Made by a program: the position numbers and the translations under genes. A DNA stretch of 64,000 nt from Sphaerochaeta sp. Its GTDB lineage: Bacteria > Spirochaetota > Spirochaetia > Sphaerochaetales > Sphaerochaetaceae. The notes beneath the pieces were generated by a model, which was not told where the DNA came from, made no database searches, and saw only the letters and a program-made list of their open reading frames with translations. The stretch is taken from positions 1-64,000 of the forward strand of contig JAKVPA010000011.1 in NCBI GenBank assembly GCA_022482495.1, given 5' to 3'. This document shows, one piece after another, positions 35,966 to 45,511 of the stretch (position 1 is its first letter; every line of letters begins with the position of its first letter).

Positions 35966-37905
35966 GCGCCTGCCTGGGCTTTCAGCCCTTCCAGTTCTTC
36001 CTGCAGGGAGAACCACGCATCTTCCGCCGCCTCTTTGTCCGCTTCCGCCTTCGTTTTGGAACGCATCACCTCGGTGATCCGTTTGGGATCGGAATAGACG
36101 GCAGGCTTCTCCATCTCCGCTTCCAGCGCCTTGATCGTCTCCTCCAGACGGGCAGCCTCGTCCTGTTTGTCCTGACACTGGCGTTGCAGCGAAATGATCC
36201 GGTTGCGCAGCTTGTTCGCTTCCTTGTAGGAGAGCGCCCCCGCTTTTTCCTCTTTCTCCGGTTTTCCGGAATCCTGCAGTTCCTCGTACTTCTCCTTTTC
36301 GTTGAGCTTGTAGGAGAAATACTCCCAGTCCCCTTCAAAGAACTGGGGCGCCTGTCCGTGGTTCAGGTACAGGATCCGGTTTGCCACATGGCTGATGAAA
36401 TAGGTGTCGTGGCTGACGAACACCATCGTGCCGTCATACTGCTTCAACGCTTCCATCAGCATCTGCTTGGCGTTGATGTCCAAGTGGTTGGTCGGCTCGT
36501 CCAGCACCAGCAGGTTGACCGGATGGAGCAGGATCTTCAGAAGGGCCAACCGGCTCCGCTCTCCGCCGGAGAGGACGGAGACGGACTTGAACACATCGTC
36601 TCCTTGGAACAGGAACGAGCCAAGGTAGGTGCGGAGCTTGGGAAGGTCGGAGGTCGTCGCCACGGTGGAAAGCTCTTCCAGCACGGTGTTCTTGGGATCC
36701 AGCGTCGTCTCCGCCTCCTGGGCGTAGTAGCCGATCACCACGCCGGCACCGAGGGTGATCGTCCCCTGGTACTCCGTCTCTTTGCCGACCAGCATGCGCA
36801 GCAACGTGCTTTTCCCTGCTCCGTTGCGGCCGGTGACGGCAAGGCGATCCCCTTTGTGGATGAAGAACGACAGGTCATCAAAGACGTCGATGTCCCCGTA
36901 ATGTTTGGTCAGGTGGTCCACCTTCATCACATCGTTTCCTGAATGCGGGGCGGGAGGGAAGGAGAACTCAAGCTGTTTCAGATGTCCCGGAACCTGGATC
37001 TCTTCCAGCTTGTCCAGCTGTTTGATCCGGGATTGGACCTGTTTGGATTTGGTCGCCTTGTAGCGGAACCGTTCGATGAACTGTTCCGTCTTGCCCACCA
37101 GCTCCGCCTGCGCTTTGGCTTTGGCCTCCAGTTCCTTGATCTCCATCTCCCGCTGGGCTTGGTACTGGGTGTAGTTGCCGGCGTACCGTTTCAGTTTTCC
37201 CGCAAACAGCTCGAACACCTCGTTGACCGTATCATCCAGGAACCCCTGGTCATGGCTGACGAGCAGGAGTCCTCCTTTGTAAACCTTCAGGTAGTTCTTC
37301 AGCCAGGTGAGCGCTTCGATGTCCAGGTAGTTGGTCGGCTCGTCCAGAAGCATCAGATCGGCGTGCTCCACCAGCGTGCGCGCCAAGGCGATGCGCATCT
37401 GCCAGCCGCCGGAGAACTCTGCGCAGGGACGGTCGGCGTCCGACGGTTCGAATCCCAGGCCCGCCATCACCTGCCCGATCTTCATGGTGCGGTTGTAGTA
37501 TCCGGAAGAGAGCAGTTCCTCTTCGATCTGACGGATGCGTTCCAGCATTCCTTCCGTCCGGTCTCCTTCCGATGTATGTTGGAGTTTTTCCCCGATGGCG
37601 TCCTTTTCTTCAATCAGTTCCTCGGAGCGGCTGAATCCTTTCTCCACTTCCCGATATGCCGTGTCGGAGCCAAGGACTATGTCGCTTTGGGGGAGATAGG
37701 CGATCGTCATGCCGCGGGTCTTGGTGATGTCGATGGAATCCGGCTTGATCTCGCCGCTGATCACCTTCAAGAGTGTGCTTTTGCCGGAACCGTTGGCGCC
37801 GCACAGGGCGGTACGTGACTGGCTGGTGAGGGTGAATGACACGCCGTCCAGGATATCCCTGTCACCAAAGGCGAGACGTACGTCCCGCACCTGAAGCGTC
37901 GCCAT
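35962..37905 (-). CDS. ABC-F family ATPase
   Basis: 647 residues with two ATPase domains and no membrane segments. First: GANGSGKSTLLKVISG, AEFSGGWQMRIALARTL and LMLLDEPTNYLDIEALTWL. A linker of Gln/Lys-rich coiled coil (RFRYKATKSKQVQSRIKQLDKLE) matches the P-site tRNA interaction motif region. Second: GRNGAGKSTLLRMLVG, LSGGERSRLALLKIL and LLVLDEPTNHLDINAKQML. A C-terminal coiled-coil tail of ~90 residues follows. ABC-F proteins act on the ribosome. The start is ATG 37905 with AGGGA before it; the longer upstream frame is not family-like. Confidence 0.92.
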   Translation of the reverse strand: MATLQVRDVRLAFGDRDILDGVSFTLTSQSRTALCGANGSGKSTLLKVISGEIKPDSIDITKTRGMTIAYLPQSDIVLGSDTAYREVEKGFSRSEELIEEKDAIGEKLQHTSEGDRTEGMLERIRQIEEELLSSGYYNRTMKIGQVMAGLGFEPSDADRPCAEFSGGWQMRIALARTLVEHADLMLLDEPTNYLDIEALTWLKNYLKVYKGGLLLVSHDQGFLDDTVNEVFELFAGKLKRYAGNYTQYQAQREMEIKELEAKAKAQAELVGKTEQFIERFRYKATKSKQVQSRIKQLDKLEEIQVPGHLKQLEFSFPPAPHSGNDVMKVDHLTKHYGDIDVFDDLSFFIHKGDRLAVTGRNGAGKSTLLRMLVGKETEYQGTITLGAGVVIGYYAQEAETTLDPKNTVLEELSTVATTSDLPKLRTYLGSFLFQGDDVFKSVSVLSGGERSRLALLKILLHPVNLLVLDEPTNHLDINAKQMLMEALKQYDGTMVFVSHDTYFISHVANRILYLNHGQAPQFFEGDWEYFSYKLNEKEKYEELQDSGKPEKEEKAGALSYKEANKLRNRIISLQRQCQDKQDEAARLEETIKALEAEMEKPAVYSDPKRITEVMRSKTKAEADKEAAEDAWFSLQEELEGLKAQAGA

Positions 37906-37922
37906 TCCCTGTTTCTCTCCTG

Positions 37923-37951
37923 TTGCCCACTCGGCCAAATAACGGTATGAT
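37923..37951 (+). promoter_or_regulatory. aroDE promoter
   Basis: -35 TTGCCC (37923-37928), 17-bp spacer, -10 TATGAT (37946-37951); start near 37958, about 40 bases before the ATG. It overlaps the upstream region of the divergent ABC-F gene. Confidence 0.6.
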
Positions 37952-37997
37952 GAGCGTAGCATAAATCCTTTCCATCTGACAACAGGAGATACACCGC

Positions 37998-39476
37998 ATG
38001 CTTTGTCTGACGTTGACTGAACCAACCATCGCGAAAGACCTTGAGGTACTTGAGCGCAACAGGCGGTATGTATCGCTGGCCGAACTGAGGCTTGACTGCC
38101 TTCTGCCGGAAGAGATCAAGGATGCGTCCGGTTTTCCCAAGAAAGCCGGCCTGCCGGTGATCCTCACCTTCCGGCGCACCAGTGATGGCGGAAAATGCTC
38201 CTTGACGGACAAGGCGCGGATGGACATCCTCGCTGCTGTTTCCGAAGGTCCGTTCTCCTACGTGGATATCGAAGAGGACGTCAAGAAACGGGATCTGAAG
38301 ATCAAGCGGGAGGACCGGACGATCGACTTGGAGGCCAGCCTGAAGGCGAGGGGTATCCGCATCATCCGGTCGTTGCATGATTTTGAAGGGGTTCCTGCCG
38401 ATCTGTTCGGAAGGATCTCCAAAATGGCCGCCCGTGGGGACATTCCCAAAGTCGCCGTCACGCCGCAGTCCATGCTGGATGTGATCACCATCTTCCGCAT
38501 CCATGACGAGCTCAGGGAAATCAAGGAGAAAATCATCATCGGGATGGGGCCGTGGGGTGTCTGCACACGGATCCTGTACAAACGGTGCGGCTCGATGCTT
38601 TCGTTCTGCTCGGACAACGAAGCGGCGCCGGGACAACTCTCAGCCCAAAAGATGAAGGAACTGTATCGGGCCGACGCCGTCACCGACCAGACCCATGTGT
38701 ACGGTGTCATCGGCAATCCCGTCCTGCAGACGAAGAGCCCGGAGATCCATAACCCAGGGTTCCACGCCATCCATTACAACGCCATTTACGTCCCGTTCCA
38801 GGTGGACAGCGTCCGCGCGTTCTTCAAGTTGGCGGAACTGCTCCCCATCTACGGTTTTTCCGTCACCATCCCCCATAAGCGGAATGTGCTTCCCTACTTG
38901 GGGAGGATCACCCGGGAGGTGAAGCAGATCGGTTCCTGCAACACCGTCGTCCACATCCAGAACATGTGGAAGGGGATCAATACCGATTACTATGGCTTCC
39001 TGGAACCGATTATGACCTGGATTTCCGACGGGTCGATCAAAAGCGCGCTGGTCATTGGAGCCGGAGGGGCGAGCAGGGCGGTGGTATGGGCGCTGCGCAA
39101 CCATGACGTCAAGGTGACGATCGTCAACCGGACGGTGGAGCATGCCCAGGCGCTTGCCATGGAAACGATGAGCGCCTTTGACAGCGTGGATCACCTGGGC
39201 GCCTACAGTGGTACCGTGGATCTGGTGGTGCAGACCACCAGCGTCGGCATGGAACCCCACAGCCAGGATGACGCGGCGAAGGGGTATCTGTTCAGTGGCA
39301 AGGAAATTGCGTTCGATCTGGTGTACAAACCACGGGAAACGGTCTTCCTCCGCCGGGCGAAGGAAGCCGGGTGCCGGACGGTCAGTGGTGCGCTCATGCT
39401 GTTTGAGCAAGGCAAACTGCAGTTTGAGGCGTTCACCGGCTACCATTACCCGGGCAATCTCCATCCGGTCATCTGA
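37998..39476 (+). CDS. aroDE: Bifunctional 3-dehydroquinate dehydratase (type I) / shikimate dehydrogenase
   Basis: 492 residues, two enzymes in one chain. N-terminal ~1-220: type I dehydroquinase with SLAELRLDCL (substrate Glu/Arg), DIEED, IRSLHDFEGVP (catalytic His) and IPKVAVTPQS (Schiff-base Lys). C-terminal ~230-492: YGVIGNPVLQTKSPEIHNPGF, GFSVTIPHKRNVLPYL (catalytic Lys), GINTDYYGF (catalytic Asp) and the NADP loop VIGAGGASRAVVWAL followed by VTIVNRT. It performs steps 3 and 4 of the shikimate pathway. This fusion is common in spirochaetes, Chlamydia and plants. AGGAGA precedes the ATG. The 3' end overlaps the lipoprotein gene on the other strand by 8 bases. Confidence 0.95.
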   Translation: MLCLTLTEPTIAKDLEVLERNRRYVSLAELRLDCLLPEEIKDASGFPKKAGLPVILTFRRTSDGGKCSLTDKARMDILAAVSEGPFSYVDIEEDVKKRDLKIKREDRTIDLEASLKARGIRIIRSLHDFEGVPADLFGRISKMAARGDIPKVAVTPQSMLDVITIFRIHDELREIKEKIIIGMGPWGVCTRILYKRCGSMLSFCSDNEAAPGQLSAQKMKELYRADAVTDQTHVYGVIGNPVLQTKSPEIHNPGFHAIHYNAIYVPFQVDSVRAFFKLAELLPIYGFSVTIPHKRNVLPYLGRITREVKQIGSCNTVVHIQNMWKGINTDYYGFLEPIMTWISDGSIKSALVIGAGGASRAVVWALRNHDVKVTIVNRTVEHAQALAMETMSAFDSVDHLGAYSGTVDLVVQTTSVGMEPHSQDDAAKGYLFSGKEIAFDLVYKPRETVFLRRAKEAGCRTVSGALMLFEQGKLQFEAFTGYHYPGNLHPVI

Positions 39477-39870
39477 CCGGGGTGAAACGCATCGATCCGC
39501 TTTTGTGCGGTACGGTGATCACCATCGTCTCTGGATCCGTATCGAACTGGATGGCGTATCCTTCATCCTCGCCTTCCTGAGGAGCAATCGTATACCGGTC
39601 ATCATCCTGTCTCATTGACAGAAGCAACGCCGTCGATCCGCTTGCAATGCGCAGTCTGACGTCCCAAAGGTCCTGTGCGCGTTCCGTGACGATCGCGTCC
39701 GTCACCAATCCCGTCCGTCCCAAGGGATACGAACCTTCCGAAGCGATCCATGTGCCTTCCACCTGCACTTGGTTGGCCGGTTGCTCCGTCTGTGGCTGCG
39801 CGTCACTGCAGGCGTTGCATCCCAGCATGAGAAGCAGCAACAGCAAAATACCAATACTTGTTGATTTCAT
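39469..39870 (-). CDS. Putative small lipoprotein
   Basis: 133 residues. Signal with a poly-leucine core (GILLLLLLMLGC) and a lipobox ending at Cys near residue 18 (a second Cys follows in NACSD). The mature part begins with a Gln/Pro-rich linker, then a beta-rich ~90-residue domain (VEGTWIASEG; MVITVPHKSGSMRF). It resembles lipocalin-like or copper-resistance NlpE-like small lipoproteins only in general style; no assignment is made. GGAGGATAGCC precedes the start. Confidence 0.6.
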   Translation of the reverse strand: MKSTSIGILLLLLLMLGCNACSDAQPQTEQPANQVQVEGTWIASEGSYPLGRTGLVTDAIVTERAQDLWDVRLRIASGSTALLLSMRQDDDRYTIAPQEGEDEGYAIQFDTDPETMVITVPHKSGSMRFTPVR

Positions 39871-39935
39871 GGCTATCCTCCTCCATCGATGTTCCATGGC
39901 GGAGGGAAAACGTGCCAGCGAAAAAAAGCAGACGA

Positions 39936-41777
39936 TTACAGGCTGATGTACATCCGCCCCATACGTACCAGGAAGATCTTTCCCACTGGTATGATCCTGG
40001 TTTGTCCTGCGGGAAGGACGTTCACCTTCAGAAGCATCTGTCCGTCGGTGGATTTGGAGAGCGCCATCGGCTGGGCAAGCAGTTCCTCCTGGTCGACCTG
40101 TAAAAAGAGCAGGGTGTTCTTCAAGGAGAGCGCATGCCGGAGCAACGCCACTTTGCCTTGGTAATCGAATCCTCCGGCTTGGGGCGTGTCATCGACCACA
40201 TTGTCACGGGTCTGGCAGACATCCACCAGCAGTTTGTCCTGGAACCGAAGGGTAAGTGCGGTGCGTATGGCGTTGTCCATTCCTTGTTTCTGGATGGCCG
40301 TTCGAAGCGCTTCGTCAAATACCGCCGTCTTGGGGGGGAGCGTACGGGGGATATCGGGCAGTTCTCCTTCTTCCGTCGGTTCCTGCTCCGATGAAGGGGA
40401 TGCCGCTTCCTCTGCGGTGAACGGTTCGCCTTGCAGTGCGGGAAGGAAGCCGAGCCCATCCTTCAACGCTTTGCTCCAAAGGGGATAGCTCGCGCCATCC
40501 ATCAGAAACACACCCGCGGAGAGTCGTTGGAGGATCGCCTGGGAAAGCGCCGGAATCTGCTCGACCAGTCGGGACACCCGTTCATCCGCTTTCAGAATGA
40601 TGCCATGGAACAGCTGTGCTTCACGATACCGTTCTTCTTCCAGGGACAGTTCATCCAACAGAGCCGGTTTCGCGCCATTGTCCGCAAGATAGCTGCGGAC
40701 CATGTCTCCACGAAGACCGCTGTCCAACGCGCGGAAAAAGCTCTCCTGGGATATCTGGTAGACGGTACGGACATCCAGTTTCACCAATGTGGCGAACCGC
40801 CAAAGAATATCGTTCACGGGAGTTGAGCCACTGTAACCGATGGTACGGTCACTATCGATGACCAGCGGGGACCGTTTCGTTTCCGATGCGGTCGCGATGT
40901 GCAGTATCCCATCCGATTCCTGGATCACGCCCCACGCGCAAAGGGTTTCCTCCATACGGTCAGGAAATGGTTCCGATCCGGTCGCGGTCAGCAACGCCGT
41001 CACCAGCGGAAACGTGTCGGCGCGGAGTGAACCAAGGGTTGAGAGCACCTCAAGGAGTCGTCGCATCGCGTGAAGGGAAACGCCACTGTCGACGGACAGC
41101 AGGCTGGCGAGCATCGTACGGGAGTCTTGGGAACACAACGTTTCCACGTGGGCGAAGTTGATGGCTCCGTCGACAAGGAGCCCCGCTTTCGCCAAGGTTC
41201 CAGACAAATGTCCGAAAAACGTCTGTCTGAGGGTGTCCGGACACGCGGGGAACGCTTCCTTCAGGACGGCGTCCTCCACCGGACGCTTCCTTCCGTATGC
41301 CAGGGACAGATATCCTTTGAGTACATCCCGTGTGGCGGTGAAACCTTCTGTTCCCGGTTCCGGCGGACCGAACAGGACGGAAAGGTTGAGGTACGGTTTT
41401 GCCAGTGGTTCCAGAAGCGGATTGAGAGAGAGCGCGTCCCCCTGCTTGACCAGCCACAGACGCGCCACCAGCAAGGAGAGCCTGCGGATTCGCTCCGGAT
41501 AGCTGATCTGGGGAAACAAGCAGGCAAGCGCCTTGCCTCCGACCGGTCCGAAAAGCTTCACGGCGGTAAGCACTTTGAGGTCATCATCGTCCAACAGATC
41601 GGTCAGGTGCTGCTGGACGGAGGGACGGGCAAGAAATTCGGTCAGCGAACGGGTAAGATCCCGTTTGGAGAACGGGGTGCGGATGTTACCCAGATAATTG
41701 CGGACGATGGGGAAGTACACGTCATCCGGATACGCGTTGAACAGGGAGGCGAACTGCTCCCGGGCCAGGTCACTCAT
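39936..41777 (-). CDS. XPB partner: helicase-associated (XPB/Ssl2-like N-terminal domain) protein
   Basis: 613 residues with no ATPase motifs. The early part is made of winged-helix-like segments (SKRDLTRSLTEFLARPSVQQHL; DDLKVLTAVKLFGPVGGKAL; RRLSLLVARLWLVKQGDALSLNP). Residues of about 280-345 (ESDGILHIATASETKRSPLVIDSDRTIGYSG) look like the XPB/Ssl2 N-terminal-domain family known in actinobacteria beside XPB. The C-terminal ~130 residues form a separate beta-rich domain. The ATG at 41777 overlaps the XPB stop as ATGA, so the two products are probably made in equal amounts and act together. A nuclease role like archaeal Bax1 is possible but not seen in motifs. Confidence 0.65.
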   Translation of the reverse strand: MSDLAREQFASLFNAYPDDVYFPIVRNYLGNIRTPFSKRDLTRSLTEFLARPSVQQHLTDLLDDDDLKVLTAVKLFGPVGGKALACLFPQISYPERIRRLSLLVARLWLVKQGDALSLNPLLEPLAKPYLNLSVLFGPPEPGTEGFTATRDVLKGYLSLAYGRKRPVEDAVLKEAFPACPDTLRQTFFGHLSGTLAKAGLLVDGAINFAHVETLCSQDSRTMLASLLSVDSGVSLHAMRRLLEVLSTLGSLRADTFPLVTALLTATGSEPFPDRMEETLCAWGVIQESDGILHIATASETKRSPLVIDSDRTIGYSGSTPVNDILWRFATLVKLDVRTVYQISQESFFRALDSGLRGDMVRSYLADNGAKPALLDELSLEEERYREAQLFHGIILKADERVSRLVEQIPALSQAILQRLSAGVFLMDGASYPLWSKALKDGLGFLPALQGEPFTAEEAASPSSEQEPTEEGELPDIPRTLPPKTAVFDEALRTAIQKQGMDNAIRTALTLRFQDKLLVDVCQTRDNVVDDTPQAGGFDYQGKVALLRHALSLKNTLLFLQVDQEELLAQPMALSKSTDGQMLLKVNVLPAGQTRIIPVGKIFLVRMGRMYISL

Positions 41778-43444
41778 CGTCTGCCCCATACGGAAATGTC
41801 ATACCGATATCCTTGTTCGGCGAGGAATTTCTGACGGTTCGCAGAAAACTCCTCCTCACAGCTGAAACGGGTGACCAGCGTGTAGAACCTGCTGGTGCGC
41901 TCCTTTGGCCGGAGGATACGTCCCAGGCGTTGTGCTTCTTCGCTGCGGGAACCGAACGTGCCGGAGACCTGGATGGCCATGGAAGCGTCCGGCAGGTCAA
42001 TGGCAAAATTGGCCACTTTGCTCACCACCAGCGTGTGGATTTTTCCTTCCTTGAAATCACGATACCGTTCCTCCCTTTCTTTCGTCGGGGTGGAACCGGT
42101 GATCAACGGAACCCCCAGTGCCTTGCGGATTTCTTCCAACTGGTCCAGATACTGCCCGATGATCAAAATGAAATCGTCCGGGTTTCCGTCCACCAGGTCC
42201 CTGACCACTTCGATTTTACGGGGATTCTCGCTGGCGATCCGGTACTTCTTCCGTTTGTCCGCCACGGCGTACGGGACTTCCAGTTCTTGGGGAAGGTCGA
42301 TGCGTATCTCGTGGCAGAACGCCTCGGCGATGTATCCTTTTGCCTGCAACTCACCCCATGGACGGTCGTACCGTTTGGGGCCGACCAGACAGAACACCTC
42401 GTCCTCCCTGCCATCCTCACGGACCAGCGTCGCCGTCAGACCGACCCGGTGGACGGCTTGGAGCCCGGCCGTCACCTTGAAGACCGGAGCGGGCAGCATG
42501 TGCACTTCGTCATAGATGACCAAACCCCATCCGCCGTTGGTAAGCAGTTCCATGTGGGGGTAGGGGCCTTCCTTGTCCGGCCGATAGGTCAGCACCTGGT
42601 AGGTGCAGACGGTGATCGGTTTTGTTTCCTTCTTCTCGCCGGTGTATTCACCAATGGCATCCTCCGGCACTTCCATCTTGTCATGGATCTCATCAATCCA
42701 CTGATGGACGGCAGCCACGTTGGTCGTAAGGATCAACGTACGGGTGGACAAGCGTGCCATGATTTCCATGCCTACGACCGTCTTGCCGGATCCACAGGGG
42801 AGGACGATCACACCGAAGCCGCTGCCTCCCTGTCCATCACCAAGAAGCGCTTGGGCGGCTTCCTGTTGGTAATCCCGGATGACGAGCGGTTTTCCGCTGA
42901 TCTGGCAGGTCTTTCTCAATTGCATCGGCACCTGGATTCCCGCTTCCAGCTTGATCCGGTCGTCCACCGGGTATCCCAGTTTGATCAATTGCAGCTTCAC
43001 TTCGCCCCGGTCGTATTTCTGCAGATGGAAATGGAAGTCATCTTCCGGGACGAGCAGTTTGGACAGACTCTTGGACGCGGTGATCTCCTGGGAGACCCTG
43101 CCGGCCTTCACCGAAAGGCGATAGTACAAGGGATCATCCGTCTCCTCCATGGTGATCTGCCCGAACCGGCCGGCCATGTCGTTGATGAAGAACGTGACGG
43201 ATTCCGGTACCGGGTAGCGGGACCACACGTCCAGACGTTCCTCGATCCAGGAGACCTGGCAACCGAGAGAGACGGCGTTCCACAGGGAAATCTCATCCAG
43301 ACGGTAGGTGTGGACATGTTCCGGACTTTTGACCAGCGCGGCGAAACGGACCAGGTCCGTTCTGCATGCCTCCGCCTGGGGATGATGGACATCCAGCAGC
43401 AACGTACGGTCACTCTGGACGATCAACGGGGTGTCTTTGCTCAT
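41774..43444 (-). CDS. XPB-type DNA repair helicase (ERCC3 family)
   Basis: 556 residues. N-terminal ~180 residues match the XPB N-terminal domain. Then RDYQQEAAQALLGDG (Q motif), IVLPCGSGKTVVGMEIM (Walker A), VIYDEVHMLPAPVF (DEVH), the XPB-specific RED motif in GLTATLVREDGRED, and the second RecA lobe with VVSKVANFAIDLPDASMAIQV and RSEEAQRLGRILRPK. A superfamily 2 helicase/translocase acting in DNA repair, with 3'-5' polarity known for the family. The start overlaps the aroC stop (ATGA). Bacterial XPB is scattered across phyla and seen in spirochaetes and mycobacteria. Confidence 0.9.
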   Translation of the reverse strand: MSKDTPLIVQSDRTLLLDVHHPQAEACRTDLVRFAALVKSPEHVHTYRLDEISLWNAVSLGCQVSWIEERLDVWSRYPVPESVTFFINDMAGRFGQITMEETDDPLYYRLSVKAGRVSQEITASKSLSKLLVPEDDFHFHLQKYDRGEVKLQLIKLGYPVDDRIKLEAGIQVPMQLRKTCQISGKPLVIRDYQQEAAQALLGDGQGGSGFGVIVLPCGSGKTVVGMEIMARLSTRTLILTTNVAAVHQWIDEIHDKMEVPEDAIGEYTGEKKETKPITVCTYQVLTYRPDKEGPYPHMELLTNGGWGLVIYDEVHMLPAPVFKVTAGLQAVHRVGLTATLVREDGREDEVFCLVGPKRYDRPWGELQAKGYIAEAFCHEIRIDLPQELEVPYAVADKRKKYRIASENPRKIEVVRDLVDGNPDDFILIIGQYLDQLEEIRKALGVPLITGSTPTKEREERYRDFKEGKIHTLVVSKVANFAIDLPDASMAIQVSGTFGSRSEEAQRLGRILRPKERTSRFYTLVTRFSCEEEFSANRQKFLAEQGYRYDISVWGRR

Positions 43445-44493
43445 GTGCGATGCGCCTTGTCCATGTACCACGCGTCCAACAGCACCGCCGCGGTCATCGC
43501 TTCGACGACCACCACGGCACGGGGCACGATGCAGGGATCATGCCGGCCTTTGACCACCAGATCAACGGGATTCCCTTGTTCATCCACCGTCTTTTGGTGG
43601 CGGGAAATGGAGGAGGTGGGCTTGAACGCCACACGGAAAACCAGTTCCTGTCCGTTGCTGATGCCTCCCAGAATGCCTCCGGCATGGTTGGATAGGAAGC
43701 CGGAGGGCTCCATCTGGTCGTTGTCCTCGCTTCCTCGCATCTCGGCGGCATGGAATCCTTCTCCGATCTCAAAACCTCTGACCGCCCCGATGGAGAACAT
43801 GGCGTGGGCCAACAATGCCTGGAGCTTGTCGAACGTCGGCTCTCCCAGTCCGGTGGGGAGACCTGTGGCGTGGCATTCCACCACGCCCCCGACGGAATCC
43901 AGATCCATCCGTGCCTGTTCGATCAGATCCAGCATCTTCACCGTGGCTTCCTTGTCCGGACAGGTCAGTTCGTTGTCCGCTTCCTCCCAGTTCCGTTTCC
44001 CGGCGCGGATTGATCCGATCTGCACCGTGCCGGCCTTGAGCGTGACGCCGTATGAGGCGAGGATCTGTGTGGCGATGGCTCCCGCCGCCACGCGGGCCGC
44101 CGTCTCCCTGCCGGAAGACCTGCCGCCGCCACGGCTGTCTCGGATGCCCCATTTCTGCATCAGGGTGTAATCGGCATGGCCCGGCCGGTACAGGTGGGCC
44201 AGTTCATCATAATCGGAACTGTGCTGGTCGTTGTTGGGAATGAGCAGGGCGATGGGCGCTCCAGTGGTTTTGCCTTGGTAGATGCCGGAAAGCACCGTGA
44301 CGGCATCGCTTTCGTTCCGTTTGGTACCCAGGCTGTTGCCACCCGGACGCCTGCGGTTCATCATCGCCTGTACGGCGTCCCAGTCAATGGGAAACCCTGA
44401 CTGCACGCCGTCGATCACCACCCCGATCGCCTTCCCATGGGATTCCCCGAACGTGGTGAACGAGAATTCATGTCCGAAACTGTTGTGTCCCAT
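43441..44493 (-). CDS. aroC: Chorismate synthase
   Basis: 350 residues. FTTFGESHGKAIGVVIDG, NRRRPGGNSLGTKRNE, GAPIALLIPNND, RDSRGGGRSSGRETAARVAAGAIA and GISNGQELVFRVAFKPTSSI are in family order. It needs reduced FMN to turn EPSP into chorismate, the last shikimate-pathway step. The start at 44493 has GGAAGGA upstream; a longer upstream frame belongs to aroK sequence in another frame. Its first 26 bases overlap the aroK end. Confidence 0.96.
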   Translation of the reverse strand: MGHNSFGHEFSFTTFGESHGKAIGVVIDGVQSGFPIDWDAVQAMMNRRRPGGNSLGTKRNESDAVTVLSGIYQGKTTGAPIALLIPNNDQHSSDYDELAHLYRPGHADYTLMQKWGIRDSRGGGRSSGRETAARVAAGAIATQILASYGVTLKAGTVQIGSIRAGKRNWEEADNELTCPDKEATVKMLDLIEQARMDLDSVGGVVECHATGLPTGLGEPTFDKLQALLAHAMFSIGAVRGFEIGEGFHAAEMRGSEDNDQMEPSGFLSNHAGGILGGISNGQELVFRVAFKPTSSISRHQKTVDEQGNPVDLVVKGRHDPCIVPRAVVVVEAMTAAVLLDAWYMDKAHRT

Positions 44494-45019
44494 CTTCGTA
44501 TCCTTCCAGCTGACGGGCGCACCATGCCGCCGTCTGCTGCACCGTAGGGCTATCGGGCAAGTGTAGCACGATTTGGCAGCTCTTTCCATAGACACCATCA
44601 CGACGGAGGAAGATCGGATGAAAACTTCCCGCAGGGTCTGCCGGATCGAGGAACGGAGGGATTCCGTCGCCGATGATCCGCTTGAGGAGCACCGGTTCAG
44701 GGACGGAGAGATACACCAGGGTGCCGAAACGCCCGCACAGCTCGAGAAGTCCAGGGTTGTCCGCGGCGCCGCCGCCCATGCTGATCACCGTCGCCGGATG
44801 CGGCTGGGACAGAAATGCGAGCATCGCTTCCCGTTCCTTCTGTTGGAACGCGTCCTTTCCGTACTGCTGATAGTACTCCCTGATCGTCATGCCTTGGGGG
44901 ATGAGAGTGAGGGTAAGATCATCCGCGTCCACCCAACGGATACCCCATTGGGCGGCGAGATACCGGCCGATATGGGTTTTGCCTGAGTGTTTCAGGCCGC
45001 AGAGAAACAGATCCTGCAT
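44468..45019 (-). CDS. aroK: Shikimate kinase
   Basis: 183 residues. P-loop GLKHSGKTHIGRYLA at 8-22, WVDADDLTLTL with the shikimate-binding Asp, and VISMGGGAADN in the third block. The lid Arg region (LLKRIIGDGIPPFL) is present but looser than in E. coli AroK. First of the aroK-aroC-XPB-partner operon. The start ATG at 45019 follows GGAGGAAGC. Confidence 0.88.
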   Translation of the reverse strand: MQDLFLCGLKHSGKTHIGRYLAAQWGIRWVDADDLTLTLIPQGMTIREYYQQYGKDAFQQKEREAMLAFLSQPHPATVISMGGGAADNPGLLELCGRFGTLVYLSVPEPVLLKRIIGDGIPPFLDPADPAGSFHPIFLRRDGVYGKSCQIVLHLPDSPTVQQTAAWCARQLEGYEDGTQQFRT

Positions 45020-45037
45020 GCTTCCTCCGGAACAGGT

Positions 45038-45484
45038 TCAGAATTGGTCGAAATAATCCGTCCACTCGGATGGATAGATGCCACGGTCAAAGGCACGTGG
45101 CTTGCCGTTTGCAAGGAGCTTGAGGCTTTCTTCCTTGGCTTCCATTGCTCTGGCGTCAACTTTCAGCTGCCAGCGGCTCTCCGCGAGGTCCTTTTTGACG
45201 CGTTCCTGGTAGTTGTTCTCACGGATCACCCGTTTCAAGGCGTAGTGGAACGTGATGACGATGGCGTACCACAGGACGGACAGGAGGGCATCGACCAAAA
45301 TCGAGGTGCTGAATGGAGATGCGGACCCAAACAGCAACATACCATTGCTAAGCCCCATCGCCAAGGTGAACAGCAGGGGAAGTATCCAATATTGCCCCCC
45401 CTTCGCACACAGGAACCTGATGCACGCGCCCAGCGTGGCGAAGTTGCAGAGCAGGCAAAAAAGCGGGAGCAGATATTGTTCCAT
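45038..45484 (-). CDS. Small membrane protein of unknown function
   Basis: 148 residues. Three to four hydrophobic segments lie in the first ~85 residues (LLPLFCLLCNFATLGACIRFL; WILPLLFTLAMGLSNGMLLF; ILVDALLSVLWYAIVITFHY). A basic and acidic helical part follows (ENNYQERVKKDLAESRWQLKVDARAMEAKEE) that may form a coiled coil on the cytoplasmic side. No family is recognised. It precedes aroK by 18 bases on the same strand, so it may be the first gene of that operon. Divergent from dgt by only 21 or 27 bases. Confidence 0.6.
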   Translation of the reverse strand: MEQYLLPLFCLLCNFATLGACIRFLCAKGGQYWILPLLFTLAMGLSNGMLLFGSASPFSTSILVDALLSVLWYAIVITFHYALKRVIRENNYQERVKKDLAESRWQLKVDARAMEAKEESLKLLANGKPRAFDRGIYPSEWTDYFDQF

Positions 45485-45511
45485 GACAGAACAAGATGTT
45501 ACCATATGCTC

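Noticed and set aside
41813-44170. 785-codon open frame antisense to XPB and aroC
   Set aside because: It spans two well-supported genes on the other strand and has no motif or start signal.
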